Source: Phytophthora colocasiae (lineage: Eukaryota; Oomycota; Peronosporomycetes; Peronosporales; Peronosporaceae). From it: a DNA stretch of 64,000 nt. The stretch is from the NCBI GenBank assembly GCA_018806915.1, contig JAGKQI010000026.1:535497-599496 (forward strand). The letters are read 5' to 3'. Below the pieces are notes generated by a model. That model was not told the DNA's origin. It did no database searches and worked only from the letters and a program-made list of their open reading frames with translations. The position numbers and the translations under genes were made by a program. Of this stretch, positions 55,101 through 63,173 are shown piece after piece. Every line of letters begins with the position of its first letter. Position 1 is the stretch's first letter.

Positions 55101-56199
55101 CAGTTTCCACATCCAGGTGCTCTACAAGACTCTCGAGATCACTCTGCTGCTGGAGAATACGCTGATTCAGCTCTAAAATGGTGCTTTTATCCCGAACGCG
55201 CAGCTCTTGCAGCATATCAAGTTGCTTTTCTAAATCTTCCACGCCAACATTTGCAGTTCCACGAACACTATCTTCCGCCTCTTCTTCCCTCACCGCTCTC
55301 ACACTCTCCTGAAACTGCTGTTGCTGCTGTTCATGTAGCATTTGTTGTTGCTTCAATTTCCGCTTCAATTCATCCAATTCCGCAATAAGCACAGCCTTCT
55401 CCATCTCGAATTTGGTCTTCGCATTGTTCATCAAAGTGTCCACGTCGCTCTCCTTTTCATCCATCTCTATAAGCCTGGCTTCCACATTCAGTTTCTCCAG
55501 CTCTAACTCCTCCACTTTGGCATGCAACTGCGTGATTTCCAACGTTTGTTCATCGACTGCATCTCGATAAGCTTCCAGCTGATCCTGCATGGCAGTAATA
55601 GATACCTGATAGTCCTTCACCTGAACTGTCATCTTCTTCATCAGCTCCTGTAATTCTACTACTTCATCTCTGAGCAATTCATTTTCCTTCAATGTCGTAT
55701 ACAGCTCACTCCGCTTATCCTTGCTGTCTTCAGCGATTTGAGCCACTTGTCGTTGAGCTTTTAAGCCTGCAGTAGCTTCTCTCTCTACTTGACCTTGCAG
55801 TTCCTTTAACTTAGTCTCTAAAGCCTCATTTTGGGCCTTTACAGCCTCAAATTCCTGATCGAAAGGCTTGGTAACAGCTTTCTCTGGCGCTGTAATGGCT
55901 CTCTCCACCTCCTGATGCTTCTCAAGCTGTTGTTGAAGCTGTGCAGTAAGACTAGCAACCGTCTCATTCAAGTGAACAATCTCCTTGTCCTTCTCCAACA
56001 GCTTTTGTTGCGCGTGAGCCTCTCGCACACTCGATTCGGACTGGAAAGTGGCCAGTTGTTCATGGAGCTGCTCGTTTTCGCCCTCTATCTCCAGCAGATC
56101 ACCTCGTAGCAGCTCCAGCTCTTCCCGGAGTGATGTACAGTCCGCCCTGGTGCATCTGGAGCCTGTAGCGGCGCCTTCTGTCTCTCCTGGGTTCATCAT
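49138..56199 (-). CDS. CEP290: CEP290 ciliary transition-zone protein, intronless
   Basis: This is a single open frame of 2353 residues, almost entirely coiled coil (Gln/Glu/Leu heptads). The C-terminus fixes the identity: A-F-D-E-D-F-F-E-E-I-E-D-L-K-Y-K-Y matches the conserved end of CEP290. An upstream E-x-M-K-K-V-I-E-K-L-R-A-E-N-E-K-L-K-K-A segment matches its other conserved block. Human CEP290 is about 2480 residues, so this is near full length. The protein bridges the ciliary membrane and axonemal microtubules at the flagellar base. Two adjacent ATGs open the frame. The only less coiled part is around residues 705-830, rich in Ser, Thr and Pro. A 7-kb gene with no intron is notable. Confidence 0.93.
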   Translation of the reverse strand: MMNPGETEGAATGSRCTRADCTSLREELELLRGDLLEIEGENEQLHEQLATFQSESSVREAHAQQKLLEKDKEIVHLNETVASLTAQLQQQLEKHQEVERAITAPEKAVTKPFDQEFEAVKAQNEALETKLKELQGQVEREATAGLKAQRQVAQIAEDSKDKRSELYTTLKENELLRDEVVELQELMKKMTVQVKDYQVSITAMQDQLEAYRDAVDEQTLEITQLHAKVEELELEKLNVEARLIEMDEKESDVDTLMNNAKTKFEMEKAVLIAELDELKRKLKQQQMLHEQQQQQFQESVRAVREEEAEDSVRGTANVGVEDLEKQLDMLQELRVRDKSTILELNQRILQQQSDLESLVEHLDVETVVENAVENALQKQKARLESLDQENAMLKRRLKEQRGLVQDLELRQGIVEKQLVEAEEWNAKYEQQAGLEDVVKYQKKLRSQLEQQQQMNVKLRQQLNEQEEAAGNLNVAFERLKTEVGKPANFRYDDLVIADHLKGQLAINEAVMKQMEIQIQELEAERLRFLKKLRDQARLAGHKLYEEHGLTTEQWSAAEEFIDRVKQTPEVAKRLLQTNCEPVEVRKEDLLVRQQKEHKVAIEELERKLDINSEENALLLKEIERLQNDLEEAQSKPLASVVIEPLTGPDDGRGELIRALEAAKAKSQRQEGVIYHLRAEIASLRKECEQKSVIKIALPLSISADTCSQPQEASHGKMITDPRAQVYAGTQTSPRARDIKTSTPIYTSEDNGEDEKDMSLPVSGEESPTRAKKTASEQKKQSTDKTSEHSPVEQRASCSDPASKAGESWSCQTDNIALVVAKAIEAQFAILQAQANSLLPPTASDTSAKVEIGSSLTLTEDRKTVDPLKVVSPRSPKARESVDNVAFDSEEEMIQQVDFLRELNVCLDELVAVEGHNEELQQQLHQHEGVFQSLMDQHTVLYQHFFQMHAQYANAEIRLRQELDQLKEDNKDYKIKCERYEAGMHLLDVQNQQNFAGSLISGNEAQLRSEVIDLTRRNAAYGVNEERLKRKYQQLHAEWRSSTEHNKLLQREWSEMEKTLKYRVLYLETWKQGADEMMERMEKTLEKSVLREFADKQQQAMNAVLKKYNALNQSYVRVHAKYLELYDLPTQLSRSQYQVTILRAQNSAKGAAAGETGSDTRALRGRIAELESELDMQVKRVKELEEASYRRLFHDDELVQSPVINKDSEEDNELRNENKLLYERINEVEQLYESLALECAKYKDIASLAASQANVLTKRATQEQGNREQEVEQLRELMASSEDHAIVGELQHQLMQIKATYQQFLVQYDLVTETQQQTLLKNQRLELEMEKKAQELSAVRDKSRDKVQVLENAIEQIKERDWTARNTKWETFRKRLDALEGEIQVEQQRRKQLEKDLEDNQVQLPSLDLRQQRGNQSEVGRLKSRVDALETRERLLMGQLEAAMKATGSKEREIMLHAELTETKTLNEDLMRQLKVIQARVSELLQLNGGLEAEKREIRCKYEDLELELQHVRTSGEGVGRHQHSNQRDFDHSSSHSPLMHQKVGLYEKDQAELQQAAQVTIASLKQLVEEKNTLIDEYQRKLAVIRASSAQDKAQDRLETTQLTKKLYEENQRMIGQLKEAMSTISSMERSGKSKQALQAAQERHDHVLQEWKQAEIALESAKQSIRELQMEREVLRNERDLAEARAGEALEEIVLLKEKLTESEKHSQKLGHQVEFIKRDVSKKEEKLKLLRDAIIKLKEEFLKAEDRHAIEIAKAQHTINQDFNARKQKEKARREEEEEEWQEEKTRLQSQLQLLREQLTLLKKKTNQQLRRKKQMQSEEKQDPESEVQMLKEEIERLTRLLKEKVVSEARAVEELEKKIKVLQAQNLALREASSHAPAAPAIRDDTKTKREQLESERKLQRRVDILMLRLKEKQADVTSKDSELERCSERISELEAALQSHQARSDQDRLAQMTAAPNVPTSVKDQQEELKRQNAFLQETLILKRKEWEESFTAQMERYEGQLQRLRRRLVQHGLPSTDADSDDDTDDTRRKAQLHREEQHFLVGQEIQEELLVLGEELRSKEQDMVVKDTKLLELELEVESLRMEYKRVQRQNQGGGVLPDKDKAPKQRRGVKGGASRGSTWTTQERLELEEVIENMKKVIEKLRAENEKLKKAVEKQASVSPERVELMRRKLKEQKEAREQLVSQLEKLHHESSELKKDKVKLQQKLRAKSATSSSSRVESNAFELQLKEKDRQLLEAEQEVAELRHQILQLELQVEHSSIAAGNAQQQQEQNERIKDLQEQVLELEDENAKLTNELAAFDEDFFEEIEDLKYKYAQAVRDKRKLEKRLAHNAGALSPSSNSSRRSRS

Positions 56200-56500
56200 T
56201 TACAGCTTCTTTAGTGCGCAGGCCACATGCGGAACAGTCGATCAATGCGGAAACGCCGCACCAGGAGTGATGGTAAAAAAAAAACTGCAACCTGGAAAAC
56301 CTATGTAAAGTAATATTTTTAATCATTCCATTTTACAGGATTGTTTTTACGGCTTGGGGGAGCCGCAGGTTCGGCCACTCATTCGTTAGGGTTTTTCCAC
56401 TGGTAAGACGATGGTTGCTGCTACTTGATGGCTGTTCCTGCTGCTAATAAGGATCTCTACGTGTGTCTGACTATGGAATAGTATCGTACAGGAAGGTAGG
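56200..56500. promoter_or_regulatory. Bidirectional promoter, CEP290 and uS5m
   Basis: 301 bases separate the divergent ATGs. CACTCATTCGTTAGGG (near 56376) matches the 5' half of the initiator (CTCATTYYN) for the plus-strand gene, but not its CAWTTT half. A run of nine A bases lies at 56276-56284. No gene fits in it. Confidence 0.4.
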
Positions 56501-57439
56501 ATGCTGCAGCGCTTCGCCGTTCGATCAAGCGCGGCCTCTGTGGCTCGCCAGCAGGGCCGCAACGTCGCTGCTAAGATGCAGGTGGCGTGTTTCTCTTCCG
56601 ATGAGGACTGGCGCATCTCAGATGACGACTTCGACGAAGGAGCCGACAAGATCATCGATAAGGACCGTCGTGACTCCAAGCCGCGTCGCCAGATCATGCC
56701 GGAGGCTGCCAAGAAGAGCCGCTTTATGATCGTGTCCCCTGAGAACCGTGGCAAGGTTCGTCGTCGTCTATTGGACGAGTTCAAGAAGGACAACATTACG
56801 CTCGTGGATCAGGACCAGCCCGGGCAATACCTCACTCCTGATGCTGGTATCCTGCGTGACATGCGCGCCATGAACAAGGAAGGAGACGAGATGGAGTTCG
56901 CTGAGGATGATGAGGAAGGAGAGCTTAACCTCGGCCGGATGGGCCTCTTGCGCCAGATCGTGCACGTCGATCAGGTACAGAAGGTCACCACGCAGGAGCG
57001 GATTGTCAACTTCCGTGCTCTTGTCGTTGTGGGCAACATGCGTGGTGTTGCCGGTTACGCTGTCGGCAAGGGATCGTCACCCCCCATTGCGATCCAGCGT
57101 GGCACGAAGCTCGCCATGAAGCGCTTCACGTACATTGACCGCTTCGACGACCGCACGCTGTACCACGAAGTTCGTGGCAAGTGGAACAGCTGTACGCTGT
57201 TCCTTCGCCCAGCGCCCAAGGACAAGGGACTCACTGTCAGTGACACCGTGTCTTGTGTGCTGGACTGCTTCGGCATTACGGATGTGGTGTCGAAGACCCA
57301 CGGCCAGCGTAACCCGTTCACTGTTGTCAAGGCTACGTTTGACGCGCTCGCTAAGCATGAGACGGCCGAGGAGATGGCTCTCCGAACTGGCCACTCGCTC
57401 GTGGAGCTCAGCACCCTGGCGCGTACGCGTAACCTGTAG
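56501..57439 (+). CDS. Mitochondrial ribosomal protein uS5
   Basis: This encodes 312 residues. The first ~30 are rich in Arg, Ala and Ser without acidic residues, a mitochondrial targeting peptide, with C-F-S-S-D near the likely processing site. An acidic extension follows. The S5 N-terminal RNA-binding domain is clear around residue 160 (Q-V-Q-K-V-T...F-R-A-L-V-V-V-G-N...G-Y-A-V-G-K-G), followed by the S5 C-terminal fold. uS5 is part of the small subunit near the decoding site. It is longer than bacterial S5, as expected for the mitochondrial form. Confidence 0.93.
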   Translation: MLQRFAVRSSAASVARQQGRNVAAKMQVACFSSDEDWRISDDDFDEGADKIIDKDRRDSKPRRQIMPEAAKKSRFMIVSPENRGKVRRRLLDEFKKDNITLVDQDQPGQYLTPDAGILRDMRAMNKEGDEMEFAEDDEEGELNLGRMGLLRQIVHVDQVQKVTTQERIVNFRALVVVGNMRGVAGYAVGKGSSPPIAIQRGTKLAMKRFTYIDRFDDRTLYHEVRGKWNSCTLFLRPAPKDKGLTVSDTVSCVLDCFGITDVVSKTHGQRNPFTVVKATFDALAKHETAEEMALRTGHSLVELSTLARTRNL

Positions 57440-57690
57440 GCGTGTAGAGCTAGCGACAGGATGCTGGGATTTAAACAAACGAAAGGCAGTTCACTGTCCT
57501 GTTGCATAGAGAGAGTGGCTTGTTGTGCTTGTGAGGCTGCTTGCGAAAGCACGGGGTGGTTACGTTTTGAAGTAGAGCGAGCCTTTATCGCTGTATCCAG
57601 CTCAGGAGAAAGTCTTGAGGCAAGTAATCTATTATGCAGCACACCTTAGTACGTATACCTTGACCAACAAGTGAGTCAACCTGCATGCAA
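57440..57690. other. Short gap between convergent uS5m and ARFRP1
   Basis: 3' flanks of the two genes; nothing else seen. Confidence 0.5.
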
Positions 57691-58546
57691 TCATGTGCTT
57701 CCAGCGGCTGACTTCTCGTAATATCGGTCACTTGCTTTTACAGCGTCAACCAGCCAGTTCATTGCGCCTTCAATGCCCTCCCTGCATCAAATAGCATTCC
57801 AAGTTAGCGATCATCATAATACCACACCTTAATGGATTCTCAACGCACCTTGTCAACGCACAAATAGGGTAACTAGCTACCGCGCCTTGATGTCCTTCCA
57901 AGTCCAGCATACCTGAGATGTGGTTCACAGTCCGAGCATTGTCCAAATCAATTTTGTTGGCAAGTACAAGCAACGGAACTCCCGACAGCTCGGAATTGGA
58001 CAGCATCGCGTCTACATCACAAATCAAACTGTCATCAGATATCACTTTCAGTTTCCATTCTAAAGTAGCACGTACGCAACGTCTGCTTGGCTTCCTGGAA
58101 GCGTCCTTCATTGGCCGAGTCGATCACAAATACAATACCATGGCTCTCGCTGTAGTATTTGTTCCAGATTGCACGAAGACGTTCTTGTCCCCCAAGATCC
58201 CAGAAAATGATCCTCGACCTCCTAATATCAACACGAGCGACTGCGAGCAGTCAATTTACATCTTCAGCTCCTCAAATATCTCCAATAACCCAACGTACTA
58301 TTAAGTCCCACAGTGGGCGGAATCTTGTCCAGTGGAATGCCCGGCTTCTTGCCGAAAATGCCCTTAAGTTGTTCCAGCAGAGTCTACGCCAACAGAATTG
58401 AAAACTTCAGAGTCAATTCTTTTACACAGCTTAGTATCAATGCACTTACCTACCGTTTTGCCTGCATCGTCCAGCCCCACAATGAGCAGATGCAGCTCTG
58501 CCTTGCTGAATAAATAGTTCCATAGCCCCCAGAACAACGAGAACAT
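57691..58546 (-). CDS. ARFRP1: ARFRP1-like small GTPase (five exons)
   Basis: Assembled exons: 58546-58454, 58383-58299, 58240-58076, 58011-57849 and 57781-57691. Introns of 70, 58, 64 and 67 bases have donors GTAGGT, GTACGT, GTACGT, GTGCGT and TAG/CAG acceptors, and all phases agree. The 198-residue product is an Arf-family GTPase of the ARFRP1 type, which acts at the trans-Golgi network in recruiting other Arf-like proteins. It has the P-loop G-L-D-D-A-G-K-T, switch 1 P-P-T-V-G-L-N, switch 2 W-D-L-G-G-Q-E and guanine-binding N-K-I-D (usually N-K-Q-D). There is no Gly at position 2, so it is not myristoylated, as for ARFRP1. Human ARFRP1 has 201 residues. The long frame at 58111-57770 reads through an intron. 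Confidence 0.9.
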
Positions 58547-58610
58547 GACGAGGAAGGTCGCGATCGGAGCGATGAATAATCTTGTCCAAATTTACACATG
58601 GATTAAAGTA

Positions 58611-58626
58611 AAGTTGCACTAAGAGC
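58611..58626 (-). promoter_or_regulatory. Initiator of the ARFRP1-like gene
   Basis: The minus-strand GCTCTTAGTGCAACTT matches 12 of 16 initiator positions, about 65 bases before the ATG at 58546. It lies in a 157-base divergent promoter shared with the NEDD8-like gene. Confidence 0.5.
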
Positions 58627-58703
58627 AACTTTAGCTGCATTCCTTTCCGCAACTTGTCCTCATTTGTTCTTTTGCCAAGCGAATAAGAAGTCAACGAGCA
58701 GCT

Positions 58704-59139
58704 ATGCAGATCCAGATCAAGGTGCGTACTCAGCCCCTGAATAGCCAGAGAGTTAAATACTAAGCGATATGTTGCTGTAGACACTCACGGGCCGGAAGCA
58801 GACCTTCAACTTTGAACCGGACAACACGGTACGTTGTTCGAGATCCTTCAGTTGCTCAAACTGGGTTGACACTGATGCGGTTGTTCTTCTTTGGGAGTAG
58901 ATTCTACACGTGAAGCAGGCGCTACAGGAGAAAGAAGGCATCCAAGTGGACCAAATCCGTCTCATCTACAGTGGCAAGCAGCTGTGCGTACCCTTGAGCT
59001 TTTGTTAATTTTTTTTTAAGATTTTGCACTGACATGCTTTCTCTATTGCTACAGAGCGGATGACAAGACGCTACAGGACTACAATGTCGCTGCAGGAGGA
59101 ACGATCCATATGGTGCTGCAGCTGCGTGGAGGATGCTAG
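58704..59139 (+). CDS. NEDD8/RUB-like ubiquitin-like modifier (four exons)
   Basis: Exons 58704-58721, 58781-58828, 58901-58983 and 59055-59139 give 77 residues. Introns of 59, 72 and 71 bases have donors GTGCGT, GTACGT and GTGCGT and acceptors ending TAG, TAG and ACAG; phases agree. The protein aligns end to end with ubiquitin and NEDD8 (K-T-L-T-G at 6-10, K-E-G-I at 33-36, Y-S-G-K-Q at 45-49) and ends L-R-G-G-C, so one residue must be trimmed to expose Gly76. Position 72 is Gln: ubiquitin has Arg and animal NEDD8 Ala, and this position decides which E1 accepts the protein. A non-Arg residue favours NEDD8/RUB, which activates cullin ligases. A divergent ubiquitin paralogue is the alternative. 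Confidence 0.85.
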
Positions 59140-59350
59140 TGCGGTGCAGTCCCAACGGGGTTTTGAACGAGGTTGTCATATCCAGAAGACCGAGATAGTT
59201 AGAGTAACACGTCGAGGCCTTCTACACGCCTCCAACACTATAAGCAGTTCCACAAGCTGCTAAACGCGCACCAAACTCCCATGAACATGGAACGAAACTG
59301 ATCTTTAATTATCGTCTTTTTGTTTTTCTTTCAGAAAAAAAAAACTTTTT

Positions 59351-60354
59351 CTACTGCGCGTTCGTGGGCTTCACTGCGTTTCCAGCAACACGTTCGTCAA
59401 GCTGTTGCTTCATCAGCGGTTCCAGCTGCTGCTTCTCAGCGAGCGTCTTCAAAAGCTGGATGATGAAGGGGATGTAGTTGTGCTTACGACGCTTGTTCTC
59501 CAACGCCCAGTTCTCACGCTTGTGCTGTTCGGCAGCCAGATCAGCTTGGATCTGGGCTGCCTCGCTTTCACTTCCACCCGATTCAATGACCGCTTGAAGC
59601 TGCTCTTCATACGTCTGTATCCGGTTCTTCACCAATGCCAGCAGATTGAAACGGATCTCCGTCGCCGAGTACTTCTCGATCCTTTTCTGGATAACAGGAC
59701 AAGCCACTTGTAGCCAAGAGTCTCGGTTCGTCGGTTCTGGGACCTCACCTAGACAAATAGGACCTTCCTGCAGTCCATCGAGCTCGTAGACTTTGCCGTT
59801 CACCGGAACGTAAGCCACAAAGTGATACACGTCGTCATCTTCAGTAGCTTTTCTCTCCTCCACGACAAACGGTTCAGCCCGAGCGAAGGAATTGTGAGCA
59901 AGACGGATCTTGTCGCTGTTGGAGATGGCCAGTCCCTTGAGATCCGACGGGAAGTCGCTTGTGAAGGCCTTGAACTCAGCTAAAGTCTCTCCCAACTCAA
60001 TGTCTTGACTATTCAGCAGAATCGACAGGATGGCCTGCGTGGCGCAGGCGTTGCTGATCACTTGTTTAGCGAAGAACAGTCCATCCTCTTCGCTGGCAAA
60101 GACTGGGGACTCAGCAGCCACGTTCTGGTTGCTTTCATACTTGAACAAGAACACAAGACCGTAGACAGGGGACAATTCAGCGAACTGGTGCTCATCCAAC
60201 GTGTAGAGCTCCTCCACTTGGACGCCCTTTACGCCAATGTCTTCAATGAGAGCAGTAAATACGCCTGCGAAGGATAAAAAAGCGTCAGATAGAGAGGTCA
60301 TTCATGCGTCGAGAGGTCCTTACCGGGGTCGGACTCAATGGTGCACCACGACAT
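59351..60354 (-). CDS. UCHL5: UCHL5/UCH37 deubiquitinase (two exons)
   Basis: Exon 1 is 60354-60324 (ATG, ten codons plus one base). The 59-base intron (60323-60265) has a GTAAGG donor and TTCGCAG acceptor. Exon 2 is 60264-59351. The join creates E-S-D-P-G-V-F-T, the conserved start of UCH37; a frame beginning at 60301 lacks it and reads intron. The 314-residue product is a UCH-family cysteine protease that trims ubiquitin chains at the proteasome. Catalytic residues are visible: Cys in N-A-C-A-T-Q-A, His in V-Y-H-F-V-A-Y and Asp in Y-E-L-D-G. The C-terminal helical tail (K-R-x-H-N-Y-I-P-F-I, the ULD that binds RPN13/ADRM1) is present. It converges on the NEDD8-like gene. Confidence 0.94.
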
Positions 60355-60408
60355 CGTATTAAGATCTGAAAATGGAGTCACTCCTCGAATTAGTGACGTT
60401 CATTCAAC

Positions 60409-60819
60409 ATGGTCACCATCTTCTGCGTTGTAGCTGGGCGGGGAACTGTCTTTGGCGTGCATATTGGCATAACCGAAACAGTAGATGATCTGAAGGAGAA
60501 GATTAAGGAGAAGAATCCCAACATGATGCGATTTTTTGACGCGCCGCTGCTGAAGCTCTATCTCGCGAGGGACGGCGGCGCATGGTTGAACAGGAATGAC
60601 GACGATGATATCAAGGCGCTCAAGAGGAGAGAAGTTCCAGATCGAATCAAGAATCTAATGCAAGAACAATTGATGCTGGTGGAGACACGGAAGCTCAATC
60701 ATGATGCCTATTTTGGCAAGAACTTCAGACCAGCTGAAGAAGATGTCCATGTGCTCGTGGAGTTGCCGGAGGACCCGAAGGAAGTTCTCTATTATAAGAG
60801 TGAGCTTGTGTGTTGGTGA
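60409..60819 (+). CDS. Crinkler (CRN) N-terminal domain protein
   Basis: This encodes 136 residues. It begins M-V-T-I-F-C-V-V and carries L-K-L-Y-L-A-R at 48-54, followed by G-G-A-W-L-N; this is the variant LxLFLAK block of CRN effectors, whose ubiquitin-like N-terminus directs entry into host cells. The end D-V-H-V-L-V-E-L-P matches the end of the CRN header. A GTGAGC donor at 60800 and CATTCAG acceptor at 60855 could instead lead into 60856-61145, adding a hydrophobic helix. That extension would overlap the opposite-strand gene, so I report the simpler frame. GTTCATTCAACATGG at the ATG resembles an initiator. There is no C-terminal effector domain. Confidence 0.7.
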   Translation: MVTIFCVVAGRGTVFGVHIGITETVDDLKEKIKEKNPNMMRFFDAPLLKLYLARDGGAWLNRNDDDDIKALKRREVPDRIKNLMQEQLMLVETRKLNHDAYFGKNFRPAEEDVHVLVELPEDPKEVLYYKSELVCW

Positions 60820-60994
60820 TTGTGTCTTGGTGGAACTCTTGGTTAACTCATTCAGACTGTAGGAAGTGGATCAACAGATTGCGAGTTTTCGCCATTGCAG
60901 TCACTGCAATCGGCTCTGCGGTGGCTCTTTGGAACGGAGCAAACCCTACAGACGAAGAAGTCTGTTTAGTAAGAGGGGTGCCTGTGTATGTGTT

Positions 60995-61591
60995 CTATTT
61001 GGTTGCGGTATCCCATTCCCGCCGTATCATTTCCCCAGCGTATCGGAGCTTTAAGACTTCGTCAAGACTCCTATCTTCACCGCATTCTTTCATGAATAGC
61101 ACTTCAATTGGGACTCGAATCTCGACACCACATCTCTTTGTCTGACGTTTTTTATCCATAGCTGCGATTCTGGATAAAGCTGCCGAGTATTCCAGACTGG
61201 GGCGACAATGCTGTTGAACGCCACACATTTGGACGAGGTTCTGCAGACTTCGATCGTCGCTATACACTTTCAGCTGGAAACGGACAATAATGTCATTATC
61301 CACGTCTTCGTCCCAAAACTTACCTACCTCCACCCCGCAGTGGTTTAACAGTAGGTATTTCCACGCGTCATAGTCCACATGTGCCACTGCAGCCAGCAAC
61401 CGCAGGCCTTCTTGTGTCATTTGAACTTCAGATTCAGATCCTCTCGGGAGAATTATGGGGATGTACAGCTGAGTTGGGTCAAACGGACTGAGCTGTATAC
61501 GGCATAGGTCCTTGGGGTGTTGACGTTTAAGCACGCGGGTCCAAGGCTCAAGAAACCCCCAGCTCTGCTGAAAGTCGACTCCAGTGACCAT
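60995..61591 (-). CDS. Unknown protein, head to head with a CRN gene
   Basis: From the ATG at 61591 there are 198 residues; the frame is open further to about 61690, where an in-frame TGA lies just before. It has no signal peptide and no recognised domain. It looks globular, with Y-I-P-I-I-L-P and a long helical middle, ending in charged residues. A true N-terminal exon may exist upstream. An almost identical copy starts at 63477 on the plus strand in the inverted duplication. It might be a CRN C-terminal domain or an unrelated resident gene. Confidence 0.5.
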   Translation of the reverse strand: MVTGVDFQQSWGFLEPWTRVLKRQHPKDLCRIQLSPFDPTQLYIPIILPRGSESEVQMTQEGLRLLAAVAHVDYDAWKYLLLNHCGVEVGKFWDEDVDNDIIVRFQLKVYSDDRSLQNLVQMCGVQQHCRPSLEYSAALSRIAAMDKKRQTKRCGVEIRVPIEVLFMKECGEDRSLDEVLKLRYAGEMIRREWDTATK

Positions 61592-62234
61592 AACGACAGA
61601 TTTAGTTTGGCTTGTTGACACGGCAAATTGAAAAATGCCAAGATTATCGGGCAAGTCCAAAGGATAAAATCCACCAAGAATTCGCGATTCTCAAAAACAC
61701 CAATCAAAGGTCATTTTGGGAAAATGACCGTGCCTGTAAGTAACAAGTCAAGTCTCTGCTTGTCCTCTTGAAAACATCGACGATGAACGCTGCCATCTAT
61801 CAAAAAGATGGTCCCGGTCCCCAGCGAGAAAGCCTGTCGACGCAGAGAGCTCCCGATTCTCTTTCCATTAAAGAATCTGCCGGCTTGAGGAAGAATGGTA
61901 AAGCTTTTCTGCGTGATGTTCGACAAGGCGAAAGCTGTGTTTGATGTGGACATCGCCGAGGAGGACACGCTTGTTTCGACGTTGCAGTGGGTGATTAAGG
62001 TGGCAACAATGTGTCCATTTCCAGCTGATGAGTTGCAGCTCTTCTTGGCGAAGACAGCGACCGGCACGTGGCTGAATGGGGAAGAATTGGCAGCTGTGAC
62101 GGTCCAGGAGGATACCCCTGTGCTGCTAGATGAGCGTGGGAACTGGGAAGGCTTCGTGGAGCTGAAACCGCTTCTGTGGATCAACCAATCTGGATACTTT
62201 GAAGAGAACTTCCATCCGGACGAGGGCCAAGTTC
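61068..62234 (+). repeat. Left arm of large inverted duplication
   Basis: This matches the reverse complement of 62843-64000 essentially base for base in the stretches I compared, apart from nine bases (61988-61996) missing from the right arm. The right arm is cut by the window end, so the true left limit may be lower. The spacer (62235-62842) holds the C-terminal part of the CRN gene. Confidence 0.95.
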
Positions 62235-62726
62235 ACATATTGGTGGTGCGGCGACGCCATTCTGCCAGCAAGCAATTGGAGTACAAGGGAATGTCGGTCG
62301 AAGCTTCCGGTCGGAAGTATTTGGATGCAATGCTCGGCGACTCGCTGGTTTAACTGGAATTATAGCACTCCAGCAATGGGCGACGTCTTCCACGCCGTTG
62401 ATCATGATATCTGGGATACACACCTGAGTGCCGTTGTACATATACCACCGTTGCCCAAGATCTTTTCGGAAATTCAATGGGCAAAGCTCCGAGAGCTCAA
62501 TCGCCGCACGAACCGTCGTATCCACAATGCTGCACTACCAACAACAAGCAAAGGACATTATTTTCTCATCCTTCCTCGCGACCTCTATGATGACGACCAA
62601 GGCTACGACTTGAAAATGGCATGGGAGCGTGTGTTTGATACGGAAAAACTGGAAGTGAAAGTGGAAGACGTGCTTTCAGGTAGCTCTCGCGCCAGCAGTG
62701 GCAGTGCGCATTCGGATGATGCTTGA
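61895..62726 (+). pseudogene. CRN effector with frameshift before its C-terminal domain
   Basis: 61895-62353 encodes a CRN header: M-V-K-L-F-C-V-M, L-Q-L-F-L-A-K at 47-53, G-T-W-L-N, then a W-I-N-Q-S-G-Y-F segment and V-H-I-L-V-V at its end, followed by the start of the effector part. The C-terminal domain continues in another frame to 62726 (D-H-D-I-W-D-T-H, then L-I-L-P-R-D-L, ending Ser/Ala-rich). The shift falls near 62330-62360. It could be a disabled gene, a base error or an unusual very short intron. No intron of normal size fits. Confidence 0.65.
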
Positions 62727-62804
62727 TTCTTCCTGCCATTCGCCTGTTAACTTTATGAGTTAAGCTTTAGTATCCATCCATGCTATAGATACGAGATGAC
62801 ATAC

Positions 62805-63173
62805 TCACCTGAACAATGTAAACGTACATTTCAGAAGCGCGGGAACTTGGCCCTCGTCCGGATGGAAGTTCTCTTCAAAGTATCCAGATTGGTTGATCCA
62901 CAGAAGCGGTTTCAGCTCCACGAAGCCTTCCCAGTTCCCACGCTCATCTAGCAGCACAGGGGTATCCTCCTGGACCGTCACAGCTGCCAATTCTTCCCCA
63001 TTCAGCCACGTGCCGGTCGCTGTCTTCGCCAAGAAGAGCTGCAACTCATCAGCTGGAAATGGACACATTGTTGCCACCTACTGCAACGTCGAAACAAGCG
63101 TGTCCTCCTCGGCGATGTCCACATCAAACACAGCTTTCGCCTTGTCGAACATCACGCAGAAAAGCTTTACCAT
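62805..63173 (-). pseudogene. CRN pseudogene copy in the right arm
   Basis: Near-identical copy of the CRN header at 61895. The ATG is at 63173, but a nine-base deletion relative to the left arm turns codon 32 (Trp) into TAG (63080-63078). The frame stays open after it to 62805, where it leaves the duplicated sequence. So the header is interrupted and the effector domain absent. Confidence 0.85.

Noticed and set aside
49158..56109. Many plus-strand frames opposite CEP290
   Set aside because: Shadows of the coiled-coil codons; rich in Leu, Ser and Cys from complementing Gln, Glu and Lys codons.
57770..58111. 113-codon frame with N-K-I-D
   Set aside because: It reads two introns of the ARFRP1-like gene; the spliced model explains the motif better.
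60265..60301. UCHL5 start at 60301
   Set aside because: The ATG there lies in the intron; the spliced start at 60354 restores the conserved N-terminus.
61711..62184. Minus-strand frame opposite the CRN gene
   Set aside because: Antisense shadow; its twin at 62893-63357 behaves the same way.
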